Shown here piece by piece: positions 25,565 through 34,411 of a stretch of DNA of 64,000 nt; position 1 is the first letter of the stretch; each line of letters opens with the position of its first letter. The position numbers were made by a program, and so were the translations under genes. A model generated the notes under the pieces. That model saw nothing but the letters and a program-made list of their open reading frames with translations. It ran no database searches and was not told where the DNA came from. Location: contig JAEESZ010000001.1 in the NCBI GenBank assembly GCA_016286535.1, positions 1 to 64,000 on the forward strand, in the 5' to 3' direction. The stretch comes from Treponema sp. GTDB taxonomy: Bacteria; Spirochaetota; Spirochaetia; Treponematales; Treponemataceae.

Positions 25565-26416
25565 TTAAATAAGAACAGACTTTTTCTTTTTTATAAGACA
25601 AAAATAAAGGGGACCTCCTCCTTCCATCTTATCTGGAAAAATCTCCTTACCATATTTTGTATTTTCTGCTTCCAGATTTTTTAGCGGAAGGCACTTTTCC
25701 AGAGAAGAAAAATCCGGCTTTGCTTCTATAATTTCAAAAGCATCATTATTTTTGTTAAACTTCTTAAAAAGTTTTTCAATCATTAAATCATTTTCTTCCG
25801 GACTGATTGCACAGGTTGAATACAAAAGATAACCTTCCGGTTTTAAAAGCCTGTAGGCGCTTGAAAGCAGGGCCCACTGTTCCATTGAAACCGTTTTTAT
25901 TCTGGAAGGAGACCAGGAATTAAGGTATTTAGGGTCTAAAAAAACGTGTCTTTCGGAAGAACAGGGAGCATCAAGGAGGATTGAATCAAAACATTCAGTC
26001 TGTCTTTTACACCAGGTTGCAGCGTCACTGCAGGAAACAAGTATTCTTTTTTGAATTTCTTCCGGAAGGCATTCGCTTACGACAGTCTGAAGTCTGTGCT
26101 TTCTTTCTCCTGATCTTTCATTGGAAGATAAGTTTGCCTCCTCCTTCATTCGGAGGGCAAGTATTAAAGTTTTTCCACCAGGGGCCGCACATAAATCGGC
26201 AATTTTTTCTGCATTATCTAAAGGAAGACATGCAGCTGCATAGACTGAGGCAAAATCTAAAAAATAGGGTTTAAGGTTATCATTTATCTGAAATTTAACT
26301 GACTGGTTTTCTGTATAAAAAGATTTTTTTATATCTTCCCATCTGTTTCCATATATTTCTCTGTAATAGCTTTCAAACCCTTCCTGACCGGAAAGTTTTT
26401 TAGAAGTATCTTTCAT
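25565..26416 (-). CDS. NSUN/RsmB-type RNA 5-methylcytosine methyltransferase
   Basis: The protein has 283 residues, without the N-terminal NusB-like domain of RsmB, so closer to NSUN4-like forms. Motif I is IADLCAAPGGKT, motif IV LLDAPCSSERH carries one catalytic Cys, and motif VI YSTCAISPEEND carries the second. It methylates cytosine-5 in an rRNA or tRNA using SAM. The start lies 17 nt inside the end of the GH3 lipoprotein gene, so the two are in one leftward operon with likely translational coupling. Confidence 0.9.
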   Translation of the reverse strand: MKDTSKKLSGQEGFESYYREIYGNRWEDIKKSFYTENQSVKFQINDNLKPYFLDFASVYAAACLPLDNAEKIADLCAAPGGKTLILALRMKEEANLSSNERSGERKHRLQTVVSECLPEEIQKRILVSCSDAATWCKRQTECFDSILLDAPCSSERHVFLDPKYLNSWSPSRIKTVSMEQWALLSSAYRLLKPEGYLLYSTCAISPEENDLMIEKLFKKFNKNNDAFEIIEAKPDFSSLEKCLPLKNLEAENTKYGKEIFPDKMEGGGPLYFCLIKKKKSVLI

Positions 26417-27641
26417 AAGTCTCCAGTGAAAAAATATTTTTCTTTAATTTATAAACTAATATTCTTTTTACAGCTTTATTTATCTTTTCTTCAAATTCTT
26501 CATCTTCCAGAGCATGTAAATAAACAGCTCTTGCAGGTCTTCCAATTCTTTTATCCGAAACCATAATGCAGTCAATTCCGGCTTCAACTTCCATTACGGC
26601 AGTTTTTTCCGGAGTATAACCATTGTTGGCAAGAGCTCCCATATAAATATCATCAGAAAAAATAAGACCTTCGTATTTCCATTCATTTCTAAGAATATCT
26701 GTAATCCAGACTTTAGAAAGACAGGCCGGAAAATCTGGATCGACAGCTGAAGTTCTTACATGCGACATAAGAATGCCCGAAGGCTGAATGCCAGTCAGAT
26801 TATTTTGAATTACATTCTTAAAACTTTCGATTGACTTCATTAATTCATCATAATCATCTTTAATTTCGGGAAGTCCGGTATGAGGATCGGTATTTGTGTT
26901 TCCCGGAAAATGTTTAATGACGGTTCCAACATTATTAAACTCATAGGCATTTATGCAGGCAGTTCCATACTTTACGGTAGTCTGAAAATCACCAAAGCTT
27001 CTTCCGTCCAGAAAGTGTTTATTTTTTTCGGTTGAAACTTCGATTACAGGAGCAAGATTCATATTAAAGCCCATTTGTGACATTTGTAATGCCATTGAGG
27101 AATAAAGTTTTGTTGCATCCTGAAGGGAATATGTAAGGGCGACTTCTTCCTGGGAAGGGAGATTAAAAGAGATTTTTTTAAGTCTGTTAACCCAGCCGCC
27201 TTCCTGGTCAACTGCAATATAAGGTTTTATGTGAAAGTGCCTTTCGGAAAAATCATTAATGGAATCTATAAAAGCTTTTTCCTGTTGAAAAGCCGGAGCA
27301 ATATTATAAGAAAAAAAGAGATAACCGCCGGAAATCAATGGTCTGTTTATATCTCTTGGATTATGTGTAATTGAAAAATAAGTTTCTGTATTTATAAAAG
27401 ACTTATAGCCTTCAAGGTTCTGAATGAACATCTGGGCAACTTTTTCTTCAAGAGGCATATTTTCTATAAAATAATCCAGTTTTAAATCCTGATCTTTTAA
27501 AAATCTTTGTAAAGAATCATAATTTTCGCTTGCCAGATGATTACGGTTTATTTCTTTTTGTGTCTGTAATTTTTCTTCTTTTGATGTACAGGAAAATAAT
27601 AAAGGAAAAGTAAAAAGTAAAATAAGGATTTTCTTCTTCAT
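26400..27641 (-). CDS. Glycoside hydrolase family 3 lipoprotein (NagZ-like)
   Basis: The protein has 413 residues. The signal peptide ends in a lipobox (LLFSC), so it is membrane-anchored in the periplasm or on the outer membrane. GH3 motifs: LEEKVAQMF, AVDQEGGWVNRL, GRSFGD, VIKHFPGNTNTDPHTGLP (the His/Asp dyad used by NagZ) and IFSDDIYMGA with the Asp nucleophile. It probably releases beta-linked N-acetylglucosamine, for example from peptidoglycan or chitin fragments. A TATACT (minus strand, 27648-27653) ends about 7 nt before the ATG and no ribosome-binding site is visible, so the mRNA may be leaderless. Confidence 0.9.
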   Translation of the reverse strand: MKKKILILLFTFPLLFSCTSKEEKLQTQKEINRNHLASENYDSLQRFLKDQDLKLDYFIENMPLEEKVAQMFIQNLEGYKSFINTETYFSITHNPRDINRPLISGGYLFFSYNIAPAFQQEKAFIDSINDFSERHFHIKPYIAVDQEGGWVNRLKKISFNLPSQEEVALTYSLQDATKLYSSMALQMSQMGFNMNLAPVIEVSTEKNKHFLDGRSFGDFQTTVKYGTACINAYEFNNVGTVIKHFPGNTNTDPHTGLPEIKDDYDELMKSIESFKNVIQNNLTGIQPSGILMSHVRTSAVDPDFPACLSKVWITDILRNEWKYEGLIFSDDIYMGALANNGYTPEKTAVMEVEAGIDCIMVSDKRIGRPARAVYLHALEDEEFEEKINKAVKRILVYKLKKNIFSLETYERYF

Positions 27642-27647
27642 AAATAA

Positions 27648-27680
27648 AGTATAGCGATTTATCTGTTAAGAGGCTATAAT
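27648..27680. promoter_or_regulatory. Divergent -10 elements between the GH3 and SDR genes
   Basis: The 46-bp gap holds a leftward TATACT (27648-27653) and a rightward TATAAT (27675-27680). Each lies about 7 nt from its start codon, and both have poor -35 regions. The two polymerase footprints would overlap, so the genes may be expressed in competition. Confidence 0.45.
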
Positions 27681-27687
27681 TAAGGAT

Positions 27688-28497
27688 ATGAAAAATATTG
27701 TTATAATTACAGGGGCCAGTTCCGGAATGGGAAGAGAATTTGCCCTTCAGGTAGCAGATAATTACAAATACGATGAATTGTGGCTGATTGCAAGACGAAA
27801 AGATAAACTGGACCAATTATGCCTTCAGATTAATAACAAAGTCCAAAAGACCCTTGCAAAAAACTTTTCCATAGATTTAAGCAGTAAAGAAGAAATCTTT
27901 GCTTTTGAAAAATTTCTTGAAGAAGAAAACCGAAAGGAAGAAATTACAATTGGTCTTTTGATTAATAATGCAGGTTTTGGAACTTATGGACCTTTTGAAG
28001 AAACTTCTGTTCAAAAAGAAATGCAGATGATTGATTTAAACTGTACTTCCCTTACAGGTTTTTGCGGAATATGCCTTCCCTACCTTAAAAAGAATTCTGT
28101 AATTATTAATACAGCTTCCCTTGCCTCTTTTATGCCTCTTGGCAATTTTGCAGTTTACGCAGCTTCAAAAGCTTATGTTTTAAGTTTTTCTATTGCCCTC
28201 AGGGCCGAGCTTAAAGAAAAAGGTATTAAAGTCTGTGCCCTCTGCCCTGGCAGCGTAAGTACAGAATTTGCAAACGTTGCTTCCAGTGGAGTTCGTAAAG
28301 AAGTTAAAGGAGGTCACGATCCAGTAAAGGTTGTAAGACACTGCTTAAAAAAAGCATTTAAAGGAAAATCCATGGCATTATGGTATCCAAAATGGAAGAT
28401 AACAGCCTTTTTAAGCAGATTCATTGGAAGAAATCTTGTAGCTTCTTACACATATAAATATAACAAGCGTCCCCATATAAACGAAAAGAAAGTTTAA
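27688..28497 (+). CDS. Short-chain dehydrogenase/reductase
   Basis: The protein has 269 residues. The nucleotide-binding motif is ITGASSGMGREFA (TGxxxGxG), followed by LLINNAGFGTYG (NNAG), the catalytic Ser in INTASLASFMPL, and YAASKAY (YxxxK). ALCPGSVSTEF follows, as in classical SDRs. The C-terminal basic extension is like that of acyl/steroid-type SDRs. The substrate is unknown. AAGGA lies only 2 nt before the ATG, and TATAAT is so near that little leader exists. It is convergent with the TtcA-like gene, overlapping it by 4 nt. Confidence 0.9.
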   Translation: MKNIVIITGASSGMGREFALQVADNYKYDELWLIARRKDKLDQLCLQINNKVQKTLAKNFSIDLSSKEEIFAFEKFLEEENRKEEITIGLLINNAGFGTYGPFEETSVQKEMQMIDLNCTSLTGFCGICLPYLKKNSVIINTASLASFMPLGNFAVYAASKAYVLSFSIALRAELKEKGIKVCALCPGSVSTEFANVASSGVRKEVKGGHDPVKVVRHCLKKAFKGKSMALWYPKWKITAFLSRFIGRNLVASYTYKYNKRPHINEKKV

Positions 28498-29207
28498 GGT
28501 AAATAGAGGGAATTTATATTCTTTAGAGAATCAAAGAGCTTTTGTTTTTTAAGGGGATTAGAATCTGTTAATTCTTCAAGTTTTTTTCTTGCACCTTTTC
28601 TGTTGGAATTTTCCTGGTAGTCACAGGTGCAGGTAAAAGAATCAAGTTTTAATTCGCTTATATACTTTTTTATCTGCTCTTCCTGAACATAATAAAGAGG
28701 TCTTATAATGGTAAGGGGATATTTTTCATATTTAAGCTTTGGAATCATTGTTGACATTTCTGCTTTACTGAAAATATTCATTAAAAGAGTTTCAAGAACA
28801 TCATCCATATGATGGCCTAAAGCAATTTTATTATAACCGTTTTTAAGGGCATAATTTATAAGCTCGGTTCTTCTCTGGGTTGAACACCAGTAACAGTTCA
28901 TTTTTTTTCCATCTTTAAGTCTTTCAAGTACATTAACCTTTATGGACTCGAATGGCACCTGCCATTCTTCAAATTTTTCTTTTATATACTCCGGAAAAGC
29001 TGGAGAAAAATCAGTCTGTATATTAAGGGCCTTATATTCAAAATTAGAAACAGGTCTTTTAGCTCTTTGAGCAAAATATTCTATTAAAACTGTTGAATCT
29101 TTTCCGCCGCTGGCCCCAATTAAAATACGGTCATTATCTTCTATAAGGTTATAATCAAATACGGCTTTATCTATAAGACTTGAAATTTTTACTTCTTTTG
29201 AACTCAT
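28494..29207 (-). CDS. TtcA/TilS-family PP-loop protein (tRNA thiolation-like)
   Basis: The protein has 237 residues. The PP-loop ATP-binding motif is IGASGGKDSTVLIEY near residue 35. A CYWC pair (NCYWCSTQRR) replaces the CxxC of TtcA, and ALGHHMDDVLETLLMNIF follows, as in TtcA, with a later TCTC segment that may hold further cluster ligands. TtcA makes 2-thiocytidine in tRNA using an iron-sulfur cluster. The gene starts 2 nt after the GH43 stop, an unusual partner. Confidence 0.85.
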   Translation of the reverse strand: MSSKEVKISSLIDKAVFDYNLIEDNDRILIGASGGKDSTVLIEYFAQRAKRPVSNFEYKALNIQTDFSPAFPEYIKEKFEEWQVPFESIKVNVLERLKDGKKMNCYWCSTQRRTELINYALKNGYNKIALGHHMDDVLETLLMNIFSKAEMSTMIPKLKYEKYPLTIIRPLYYVQEEQIKKYISELKLDSFTCTCDYQENSNRKGARKKLEELTDSNPLKKQKLFDSLKNINSLYLP

Positions 29208-29209
29208 TC

Positions 29210-30754
29210 TCAGTCCTGCCAGAAACCAAAATTAAAATCAGAAAAATCTGCCTGCCCTCCAGTTTCTTTTGTAGAAAAGATAAAAAGGGCAAAGCGGACT
29301 CCCACAAAGTGGTCTAAAGTATAACGAAGTTTTGATTTTTCCCTGCCTAACATTTCAAAGGATTTTGTAATTTCATTAAAATACTGAAGCTCAACATTCT
29401 GACCTTCTTTTGTAAGGTCAAATTTTAAGGCAAGTTTTACAAGAGCTTTTGATATTTCAACTTCTGTAAGAAGCTCCGCTTTATGAGAATAATCAGGCTC
29501 CTGTCCGTCAATTACTTTGTGTTCAGCAGAACATAAATAATAGCTGCCATTTTTCTTTGTTATGGCAATAAAGGCATACTGACCTTCAAGGGCACAAAAA
29601 CCCGCATAATCTCCCTCATTAATTTTTGAGGCATCCAGTAAAACTGAAGCGAAGCACTTTTCGCCAAAGGTTCTCTGGGTCAGGGTATTTTTTGCCTGTA
29701 CAACATTTGAAGTAAGGCGGTCAGTTTTAATGGTAAGGTGATTATCTTTAAGGCTGATTAAATTAAAATCGGGAATATGATTCCACTGCCAGGCAGAATC
29801 CAGCTGATTTTCTTCGTTCAAAAAGCCGGATTTATAAAGCTTTTTATATTTATAATCAGGTCTGTTATCTAAAACAGTAATAGTCTCGAAGGCTTTTCCT
29901 TCTATTCCAAAATAAGGATTATCTTTATCCAGATTAAAAGGCAGCAGAACAGGAATTCGTCCTAAAGCTCCATGATCCTGAAATAAGATTCCATACCATT
30001 TTCCGTCATTAGCCTGAACAATTCCACCCTGGGCAAGCCCGCTATTCCAGCCGTCTAAATCTGATGTAAAGACAGTGCGGCAAATGTAAGGTCCTTCAAG
30101 TTTTTCAGAAACAAAAACTGTTTCTGTTCTCATATTTCCTTTTGGAAAATTTATTACAAAAAGATAATAAAGGCCATCAATTTTATAAAAATGACTTCCT
30201 TCAAAACCAAGCCAGACTTCTTCCTTATTATCCTTGACAATAATTTTGTTAAGACCGCCATCTTTGGGACCGGTCAAATCATCCTTTAATTGAGTTATTC
30301 TAATTTCGGTATTTCCGTAAATTACATATGGTTTTCCGTCATCTTCAAAAAAAAGAGACATATCGTGATAAAAACCTTGAATCTGAGATTTTTTCCAGGG
30401 CCCTGTAATTTTACTTGATGTATATAGATAGGTTTTATGAGTATCATTTGCTACAAAGGCAACATAAAAAGTTCCCTTATGATAACGAAGACTTGCAGCC
30501 CACATACCTTTTCCGTAAATACCCTTTCCGTCTTCAAGCTTCTGACCCGGAGTATCGTCCAGACTGGAATAAACATAAGAAGCAAATTCCCAGTCCAGAA
30601 GATTATAGGAACGAAGTATTACGGCCCCCGGCATAAAGTGCATTGTAGTAGAAATCATATAATATGTATCTTCTACACGAATTACATCTAAATCCGGGTA
30701 ATCGCTCTTTATGATATAGGAGCTGCCGCTTTTATAAACAGGATTATTGAGCAT
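29210..30754 (-). CDS. Glycoside hydrolase family 43 protein (xylosidase/arabinofuranosidase type)
   Basis: The protein has 514 residues. Residues 5-300 are the five-bladed propeller. SDYPDLDVIRVEDTYYMIST holds the base Asp, DMSLFFEDDGKPYVIYG the pKa-modulating Asp, and LGFEGSHFYKIDGLYYLF the acid Glu. The C-terminal 200 residues are a jelly-roll like the beta-sandwich of GH43 xylosidases. No signal peptide is seen, so it probably works in the cytoplasm on imported oligosaccharides from xylan or arabinan. The start overlaps the end of the MFS transporter by 11 nt, which suggests coupled uptake and hydrolysis. Linkage specificity is not readable. Confidence 0.9.
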   Translation of the reverse strand: MLNNPVYKSGSSYIIKSDYPDLDVIRVEDTYYMISTTMHFMPGAVILRSYNLLDWEFASYVYSSLDDTPGQKLEDGKGIYGKGMWAASLRYHKGTFYVAFVANDTHKTYLYTSSKITGPWKKSQIQGFYHDMSLFFEDDGKPYVIYGNTEIRITQLKDDLTGPKDGGLNKIIVKDNKEEVWLGFEGSHFYKIDGLYYLFVINFPKGNMRTETVFVSEKLEGPYICRTVFTSDLDGWNSGLAQGGIVQANDGKWYGILFQDHGALGRIPVLLPFNLDKDNPYFGIEGKAFETITVLDNRPDYKYKKLYKSGFLNEENQLDSAWQWNHIPDFNLISLKDNHLTIKTDRLTSNVVQAKNTLTQRTFGEKCFASVLLDASKINEGDYAGFCALEGQYAFIAITKKNGSYYLCSAEHKVIDGQEPDYSHKAELLTEVEISKALVKLALKFDLTKEGQNVELQYFNEITKSFEMLGREKSKLRYTLDHFVGVRFALFIFSTKETGGQADFSDFNFGFWQD

Positions 30755-32063
30755 TTACCTTTTTCATAGGACGAACAAGGAACAAAGAAAGACAAAGTGC
30801 AACAATGTAAAGACAGCCTGTTACAATAAGAACATTCTGATATCCTACAGGATTTACTTTTACACCATGAAGTTCAATAAATTCTCCTGTTTTCTGAACA
30901 ATTGCATTTGCCATCTGGTTTCCGGTAAGACCTGCAAAAGCCCAGGCAGAAAGGGTAATTCCATGAATTGCAGAAATTGAACCCATACCATAATGATCTG
31001 AAAGTAAAGTTGGAATGTTAGAGAAGCCTCCGCCATATCCGGCATTTACAATAAAGATTAAAGCAAGTACAAAGATGATGAGAAGTACGTTTCCGTCTCC
31101 GTTCTGAATACCCTTTGTAAATACAACAATTGCAGTAAATACAATTGAAAGAATAAAAATCATCTTGTAAATAGTATTGCGGTCTTTCATTTTATCTGCC
31201 CATGCAGAAAAACCAAGACGTCCTCCGGCATTAAAGATTGCAGATACTGTAGAAATAATACCTACAGAAGAAGCAAGGCCGATACATTTTACAATCATTT
31301 TTTCCTGAGAAATAAGGGCAAGACCACAGGTAATATTTAAGTAGAACATCAACCAGATAGCAACGTAACTGATTACAGGTTCTCTTTTAAGGGTAGCAAT
31401 AATACCTTCTTCCTTAGATTTTTTCTGAGGTTCAACCCAGCCTTCAGGTTTTGCAAGAATAAGGTGACCAATGAACATCATTACAAAATAAACGGCAGCA
31501 AGAATATAGAACATCTTGAAAATTTCGCCGTTCTGATTGTCGCCTAAAAGTTTCTGCATGATTGGAGAAGCAATTGCTTTTGCAGCACCAAAACCTGCTA
31601 CTGCAAGACCTGTTGCAAGACCTTTTTTATCTTTGAACCAGAGCATAAGAGTTTTTACAGGAGAAAGATAACCGGTTCCAAGGCCAATTCCCATAATAAA
31701 ACCATAACAGATATAAATACCTACAAGGGAAAGAACGCTGGCCTTACCTGCTCCACCCTGGAAAGCATTACCACCGTACCAGATAAAAAAGCCTGTACCA
31801 GCCATACCAAGAGCAAAAGTAATTGTGGCAATTAAAGATGACTTGTGGATGTTTTTTTCAACAAGATTACCAAGGAAGGCTGCAGACATACCTAAGAAGA
31901 AGATTGCAAAAGAGAAAGCCCACTCTACAGCACCTTTGGAAAAGCCGATATAATTTGCTATTTCCTGACTAAAAATTGACCAGCAGTAAACTGTACCAAT
32001 ACTACAGTGAAGAAGAAGAGCAGGAATAGCTCCACGGATCCATTTGTTCTGAATGTTTTTCAT
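30744..32063 (-). CDS. OFA-type MFS transporter
   Basis: The protein has 439 residues with 12 membrane segments and a long cytoplasmic loop (about 205-225). Signatures of the oxalate/formate antiporter group: GTVYCWSIFSQ near the start, GIGLGTGYLSPVKTLMLWFKDKKGLATG, and NAGGRLGFSAWADKMKDR. The family moves small anions, but many members have other substrates. The direct 11-nt overlap with GH43 suggests a sugar or sugar-acid product here, which is inference. The gene is followed by GH43 and a TtcA-like gene. The ATG is preceded by TTGGAGAA. Confidence 0.88.
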   Translation of the reverse strand: MKNIQNKWIRGAIPALLLHCSIGTVYCWSIFSQEIANYIGFSKGAVEWAFSFAIFFLGMSAAFLGNLVEKNIHKSSLIATITFALGMAGTGFFIWYGGNAFQGGAGKASVLSLVGIYICYGFIMGIGLGTGYLSPVKTLMLWFKDKKGLATGLAVAGFGAAKAIASPIMQKLLGDNQNGEIFKMFYILAAVYFVMMFIGHLILAKPEGWVEPQKKSKEEGIIATLKREPVISYVAIWLMFYLNITCGLALISQEKMIVKCIGLASSVGIISTVSAIFNAGGRLGFSAWADKMKDRNTIYKMIFILSIVFTAIVVFTKGIQNGDGNVLLIIFVLALIFIVNAGYGGGFSNIPTLLSDHYGMGSISAIHGITLSAWAFAGLTGNQMANAIVQKTGEFIELHGVKVNPVGYQNVLIVTGCLYIVALCLSLFLVRPMKKVNAQ

Positions 32064-32118
32064 AAATTCTCCAAAAAACTTTAAAGTAAAAAATTATTAT
32101 TATATTTTACTATAAAAT

Positions 32119-33714
32119 TTAAATTAAATCATCTATAACATTGAATTCTGTTTTTTCGCCATTGATTATTACATAACATTCTTCGAGAATTAAATCTTCA
32201 ATAGCTGTATTATAGGTAATACCTTTAAAGTAGAGAAAATTTACAGTTCCGGTACTTGTAAGTTCTGTATTAATTTCAAAAGGACCGCTGCCTTCAAACT
32301 TATACTGTTCTGAAAGGGTTGTTGTATTGTTATCTACCAGCCAGATTCTAAAGCCTTTTGAGCCCATATTTTTGCCCTTTACATAAACCTGAACTTTACT
32401 TCCGGAAGGAATAGAACTTTGTAAAACAAATTTAAAATCAAGTCTGTTTTGAATGCGGGCACTTGTGGTATCTGGCCAGTCTTTTTTTAAATCTTCATAA
32501 TTCTTAGAAAATAAATCTAAATCAACTGCATTTCCCATAGCGTAATATCCTTTTTCGTTTGGGTGTAGTCCGTCTGAACAATCATATTCAGCTTTCATTA
32601 ATTCCGGCGAAGATGCATCTTCCATAACAGAAGCAAAATCTATTGAAGCATCAAAGCCTCCGTCTTCTACTCCTGTATTTAAAATCCATTCATTAACGGC
32701 AAGTCTTACCTTATTTTTTTCTTCCGTATAATCATTGCAGTTTCCAAAAGGTAAAATTGTTCCACCATAAATAACTAAATTGTTTTTATGAGCCTTTTTT
32801 ATAAGACTCTTATAACCTTCTATAACTCTTTCTGCAGAAGAATTAAGATAAATAATATCATTAATTCCATACAGAACTATTACATAGTAAGAACCTTTTG
32901 TACTAAGAACATCCCTATTATAGCGGGTTAAACCATTTGTGGTAAGACAGGTTCCGCCTATTCCCTGATTAATAACTGCAATATTTTTATAAGAAGGATC
33001 TGTAAGAAGCCTTTCTGAAAGAATATCGGTCCAGCGGTTCTGTTTGTCTGTGGTTGAACCACGGCCGTCGGTAATGGAATCTCCAAAACAGGAAAGCACT
33101 CTTACCTCTTCTGATTTTTCAACTTCAATTGCACTAAGCACATACCAGCGGTCACATTTATAGCTTGTATCAAAAACTTCATCTGAACAATGATTGCCTT
33201 TCATAAAATATGAATTTGTTCTTGCTCCCATATGACCTGTAATTTCGTCTGGAACATAATCAAAGAAAATTGTTACGGTAAGGCAGTCTAAATCATTTAA
33301 AGAAAATTCAAGATAGTCTGAATAAAATTCACTTCCTGCAGCAATTACACAGGAAGACTTTCCGCCAAAAGTTATAAGGGTATCGCTTTCCTTTTTAATT
33401 TTTGAAAGATTATCTGTAAGGGCAATATGAGCTTCATTAATTTTTAAATTAGAAGTTCCGCAGAGGTTTGAAAACTTTATCCTTATATGTTCACCGCCAA
33501 CGCTTGCGTGAACAATCTGTCTTAAAGAAGTTCCTTCAAGGGCTAATACAGGCTGATTATTGGCTTCAGCCTGATACTGAGAAGAAGCCCAGCTTGTATA
33601 ATAAGTATGAGAATCTTCCTGTTGAATGGAAACTTCATCTTCTTTTTCCTTATTTGCAGTGCAGGAAAGAAATAATCCGGCCATAAATAACATTCCTATC
33701 AGTATTTTTTTCAT
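32119..33714 (-). CDS. SGNH/GDSL-hydrolase lipoprotein
   Basis: The protein has 531 residues. The lipobox LFLSC follows a short signal peptide. Residues 60-190 form a beta-rich domain typical of SGNH proteins with an N-terminal jelly-roll. Block I is CFGDSITDGRG (about 210), block III is VLYGINDI and block V DGLHPNEKGY, giving Ser, Gly, Asn and Asp-His. The C-terminal 130 residues form another beta-sandwich that could bind carbohydrate. It is probably a surface esterase removing acetyl or other acyl groups from plant polysaccharides, which suits the nearby GH43. It lies 55 nt upstream of the MFS gene on the same strand. Confidence 0.88.
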   Translation of the reverse strand: MKKILIGMLFMAGLFLSCTANKEKEDEVSIQQEDSHTYYTSWASSQYQAEANNQPVLALEGTSLRQIVHASVGGEHIRIKFSNLCGTSNLKINEAHIALTDNLSKIKKESDTLITFGGKSSCVIAAGSEFYSDYLEFSLNDLDCLTVTIFFDYVPDEITGHMGARTNSYFMKGNHCSDEVFDTSYKCDRWYVLSAIEVEKSEEVRVLSCFGDSITDGRGSTTDKQNRWTDILSERLLTDPSYKNIAVINQGIGGTCLTTNGLTRYNRDVLSTKGSYYVIVLYGINDIIYLNSSAERVIEGYKSLIKKAHKNNLVIYGGTILPFGNCNDYTEEKNKVRLAVNEWILNTGVEDGGFDASIDFASVMEDASSPELMKAEYDCSDGLHPNEKGYYAMGNAVDLDLFSKNYEDLKKDWPDTTSARIQNRLDFKFVLQSSIPSGSKVQVYVKGKNMGSKGFRIWLVDNNTTTLSEQYKFEGSGPFEINTELTSTGTVNFLYFKGITYNTAIEDLILEECYVIINGEKTEFNVIDDLI

Positions 33715-33818
33715 TCTGTAATTCTACTCATGTAATAACAGAATAAAAATAAGGTATTCTTTGTATATTAAATGTAAATGATGCCTTCCTTTGATATTAG
33801 AACTTCGCTTTTTGCATA

Positions 33819-34271
33819 TTAGCAGCAGTCTATTGAACTGATTTTATGCATTATTGCATGCAGATTCTGTAAGAGCATTGGGGCAGTTTCCAGGTCAACA
33901 AAATTCTGACAAAGCAGCTGATTTGGAATTCCCTTGCATTTTTCTTTCATGTCCCTGCCCTTTTGTGTAAGGGTAATATATACAGTTCTTTCATCTACGC
34001 TGCTTCTTTTTCTCTGTAAAAGTTCCTGGGCCTCCATTTTCTTTAATAAAGGAGTAAGAGTTCCTGAATCGAGGTAGATTTTGTTTCCCAGCTCTTTTAC
34101 AGAAACATTGTCCTTTTCCCATAAGCTCAAAAGTGTAATGTAAGAAGTATAGGTTAATCCTAAAGGAGTAAGAATTGGTGTATATTTTTTGATGATTTCT
34201 TTAGAACAAACATAAAGTGCGAAACAAAGCTGATTATCAAGCAAAAGAGGATTAAATTCCTTCTGTTCCAT
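33819..34271 (-). CDS. MarR-family regulator, OhrR-like
   Basis: The protein has 150 residues. The start LLLDNQLCFALYVCSKEIIKKY carries an N-terminal Cys in the place of the peroxide-sensing Cys of OhrR (LCFALY). Then follow a winged helix (ELGNKIYLDSGTLTPLLKKMEAQELLQRKRS) and the wing (DERTVYITLTQKG). It probably represses itself and the divergent glutathione peroxidase gene until organic peroxide oxidises the Cys. AT-rich palindromes of the right kind lie in the shared promoter region. It ends in ISSIDCC, two further Cys. Confidence 0.92.
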   Translation of the reverse strand: MEQKEFNPLLLDNQLCFALYVCSKEIIKKYTPILTPLGLTYTSYITLLSLWEKDNVSVKELGNKIYLDSGTLTPLLKKMEAQELLQRKRSSVDERTVYITLTQKGRDMKEKCKGIPNQLLCQNFVDLETAPMLLQNLHAIMHKISSIDCC

Positions 34272-34300
34272 AAATAAACTCCATAAAATTAAAATTTTTG

Positions 34301-34381
34301 TTTAATTGTACACAATTTAATTGACTAATTCAAGCCTATAAGGTATATTTAACTCAATAATTAGATTGTATCCGATTTAAT
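34301..34381. promoter_or_regulatory. Divergent MarR/glutathione peroxidase promoters with two operator-like sites
   Basis: Rightward: TTGACT (34321-34326), 17 nt, TATATT (34344-34349). Leftward: TTGAAT (minus strand, 34328-34333), 17 nt, TACAAT (34305-34310). An operator-like AATTGT-AC-ACAATT site (centre about 34311) covers the leftward -10 and abuts the rightward -35. A related copy (34361-34381, ATTGTATCCGAT core) lies just after the rightward start. The two sites are exactly 60 bp apart and resemble known OhrR boxes. Confidence 0.75.
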
Positions 34382-34411
34382 TTTAATTAATTTTATTTAT
34401 GGAGGTTTTAT

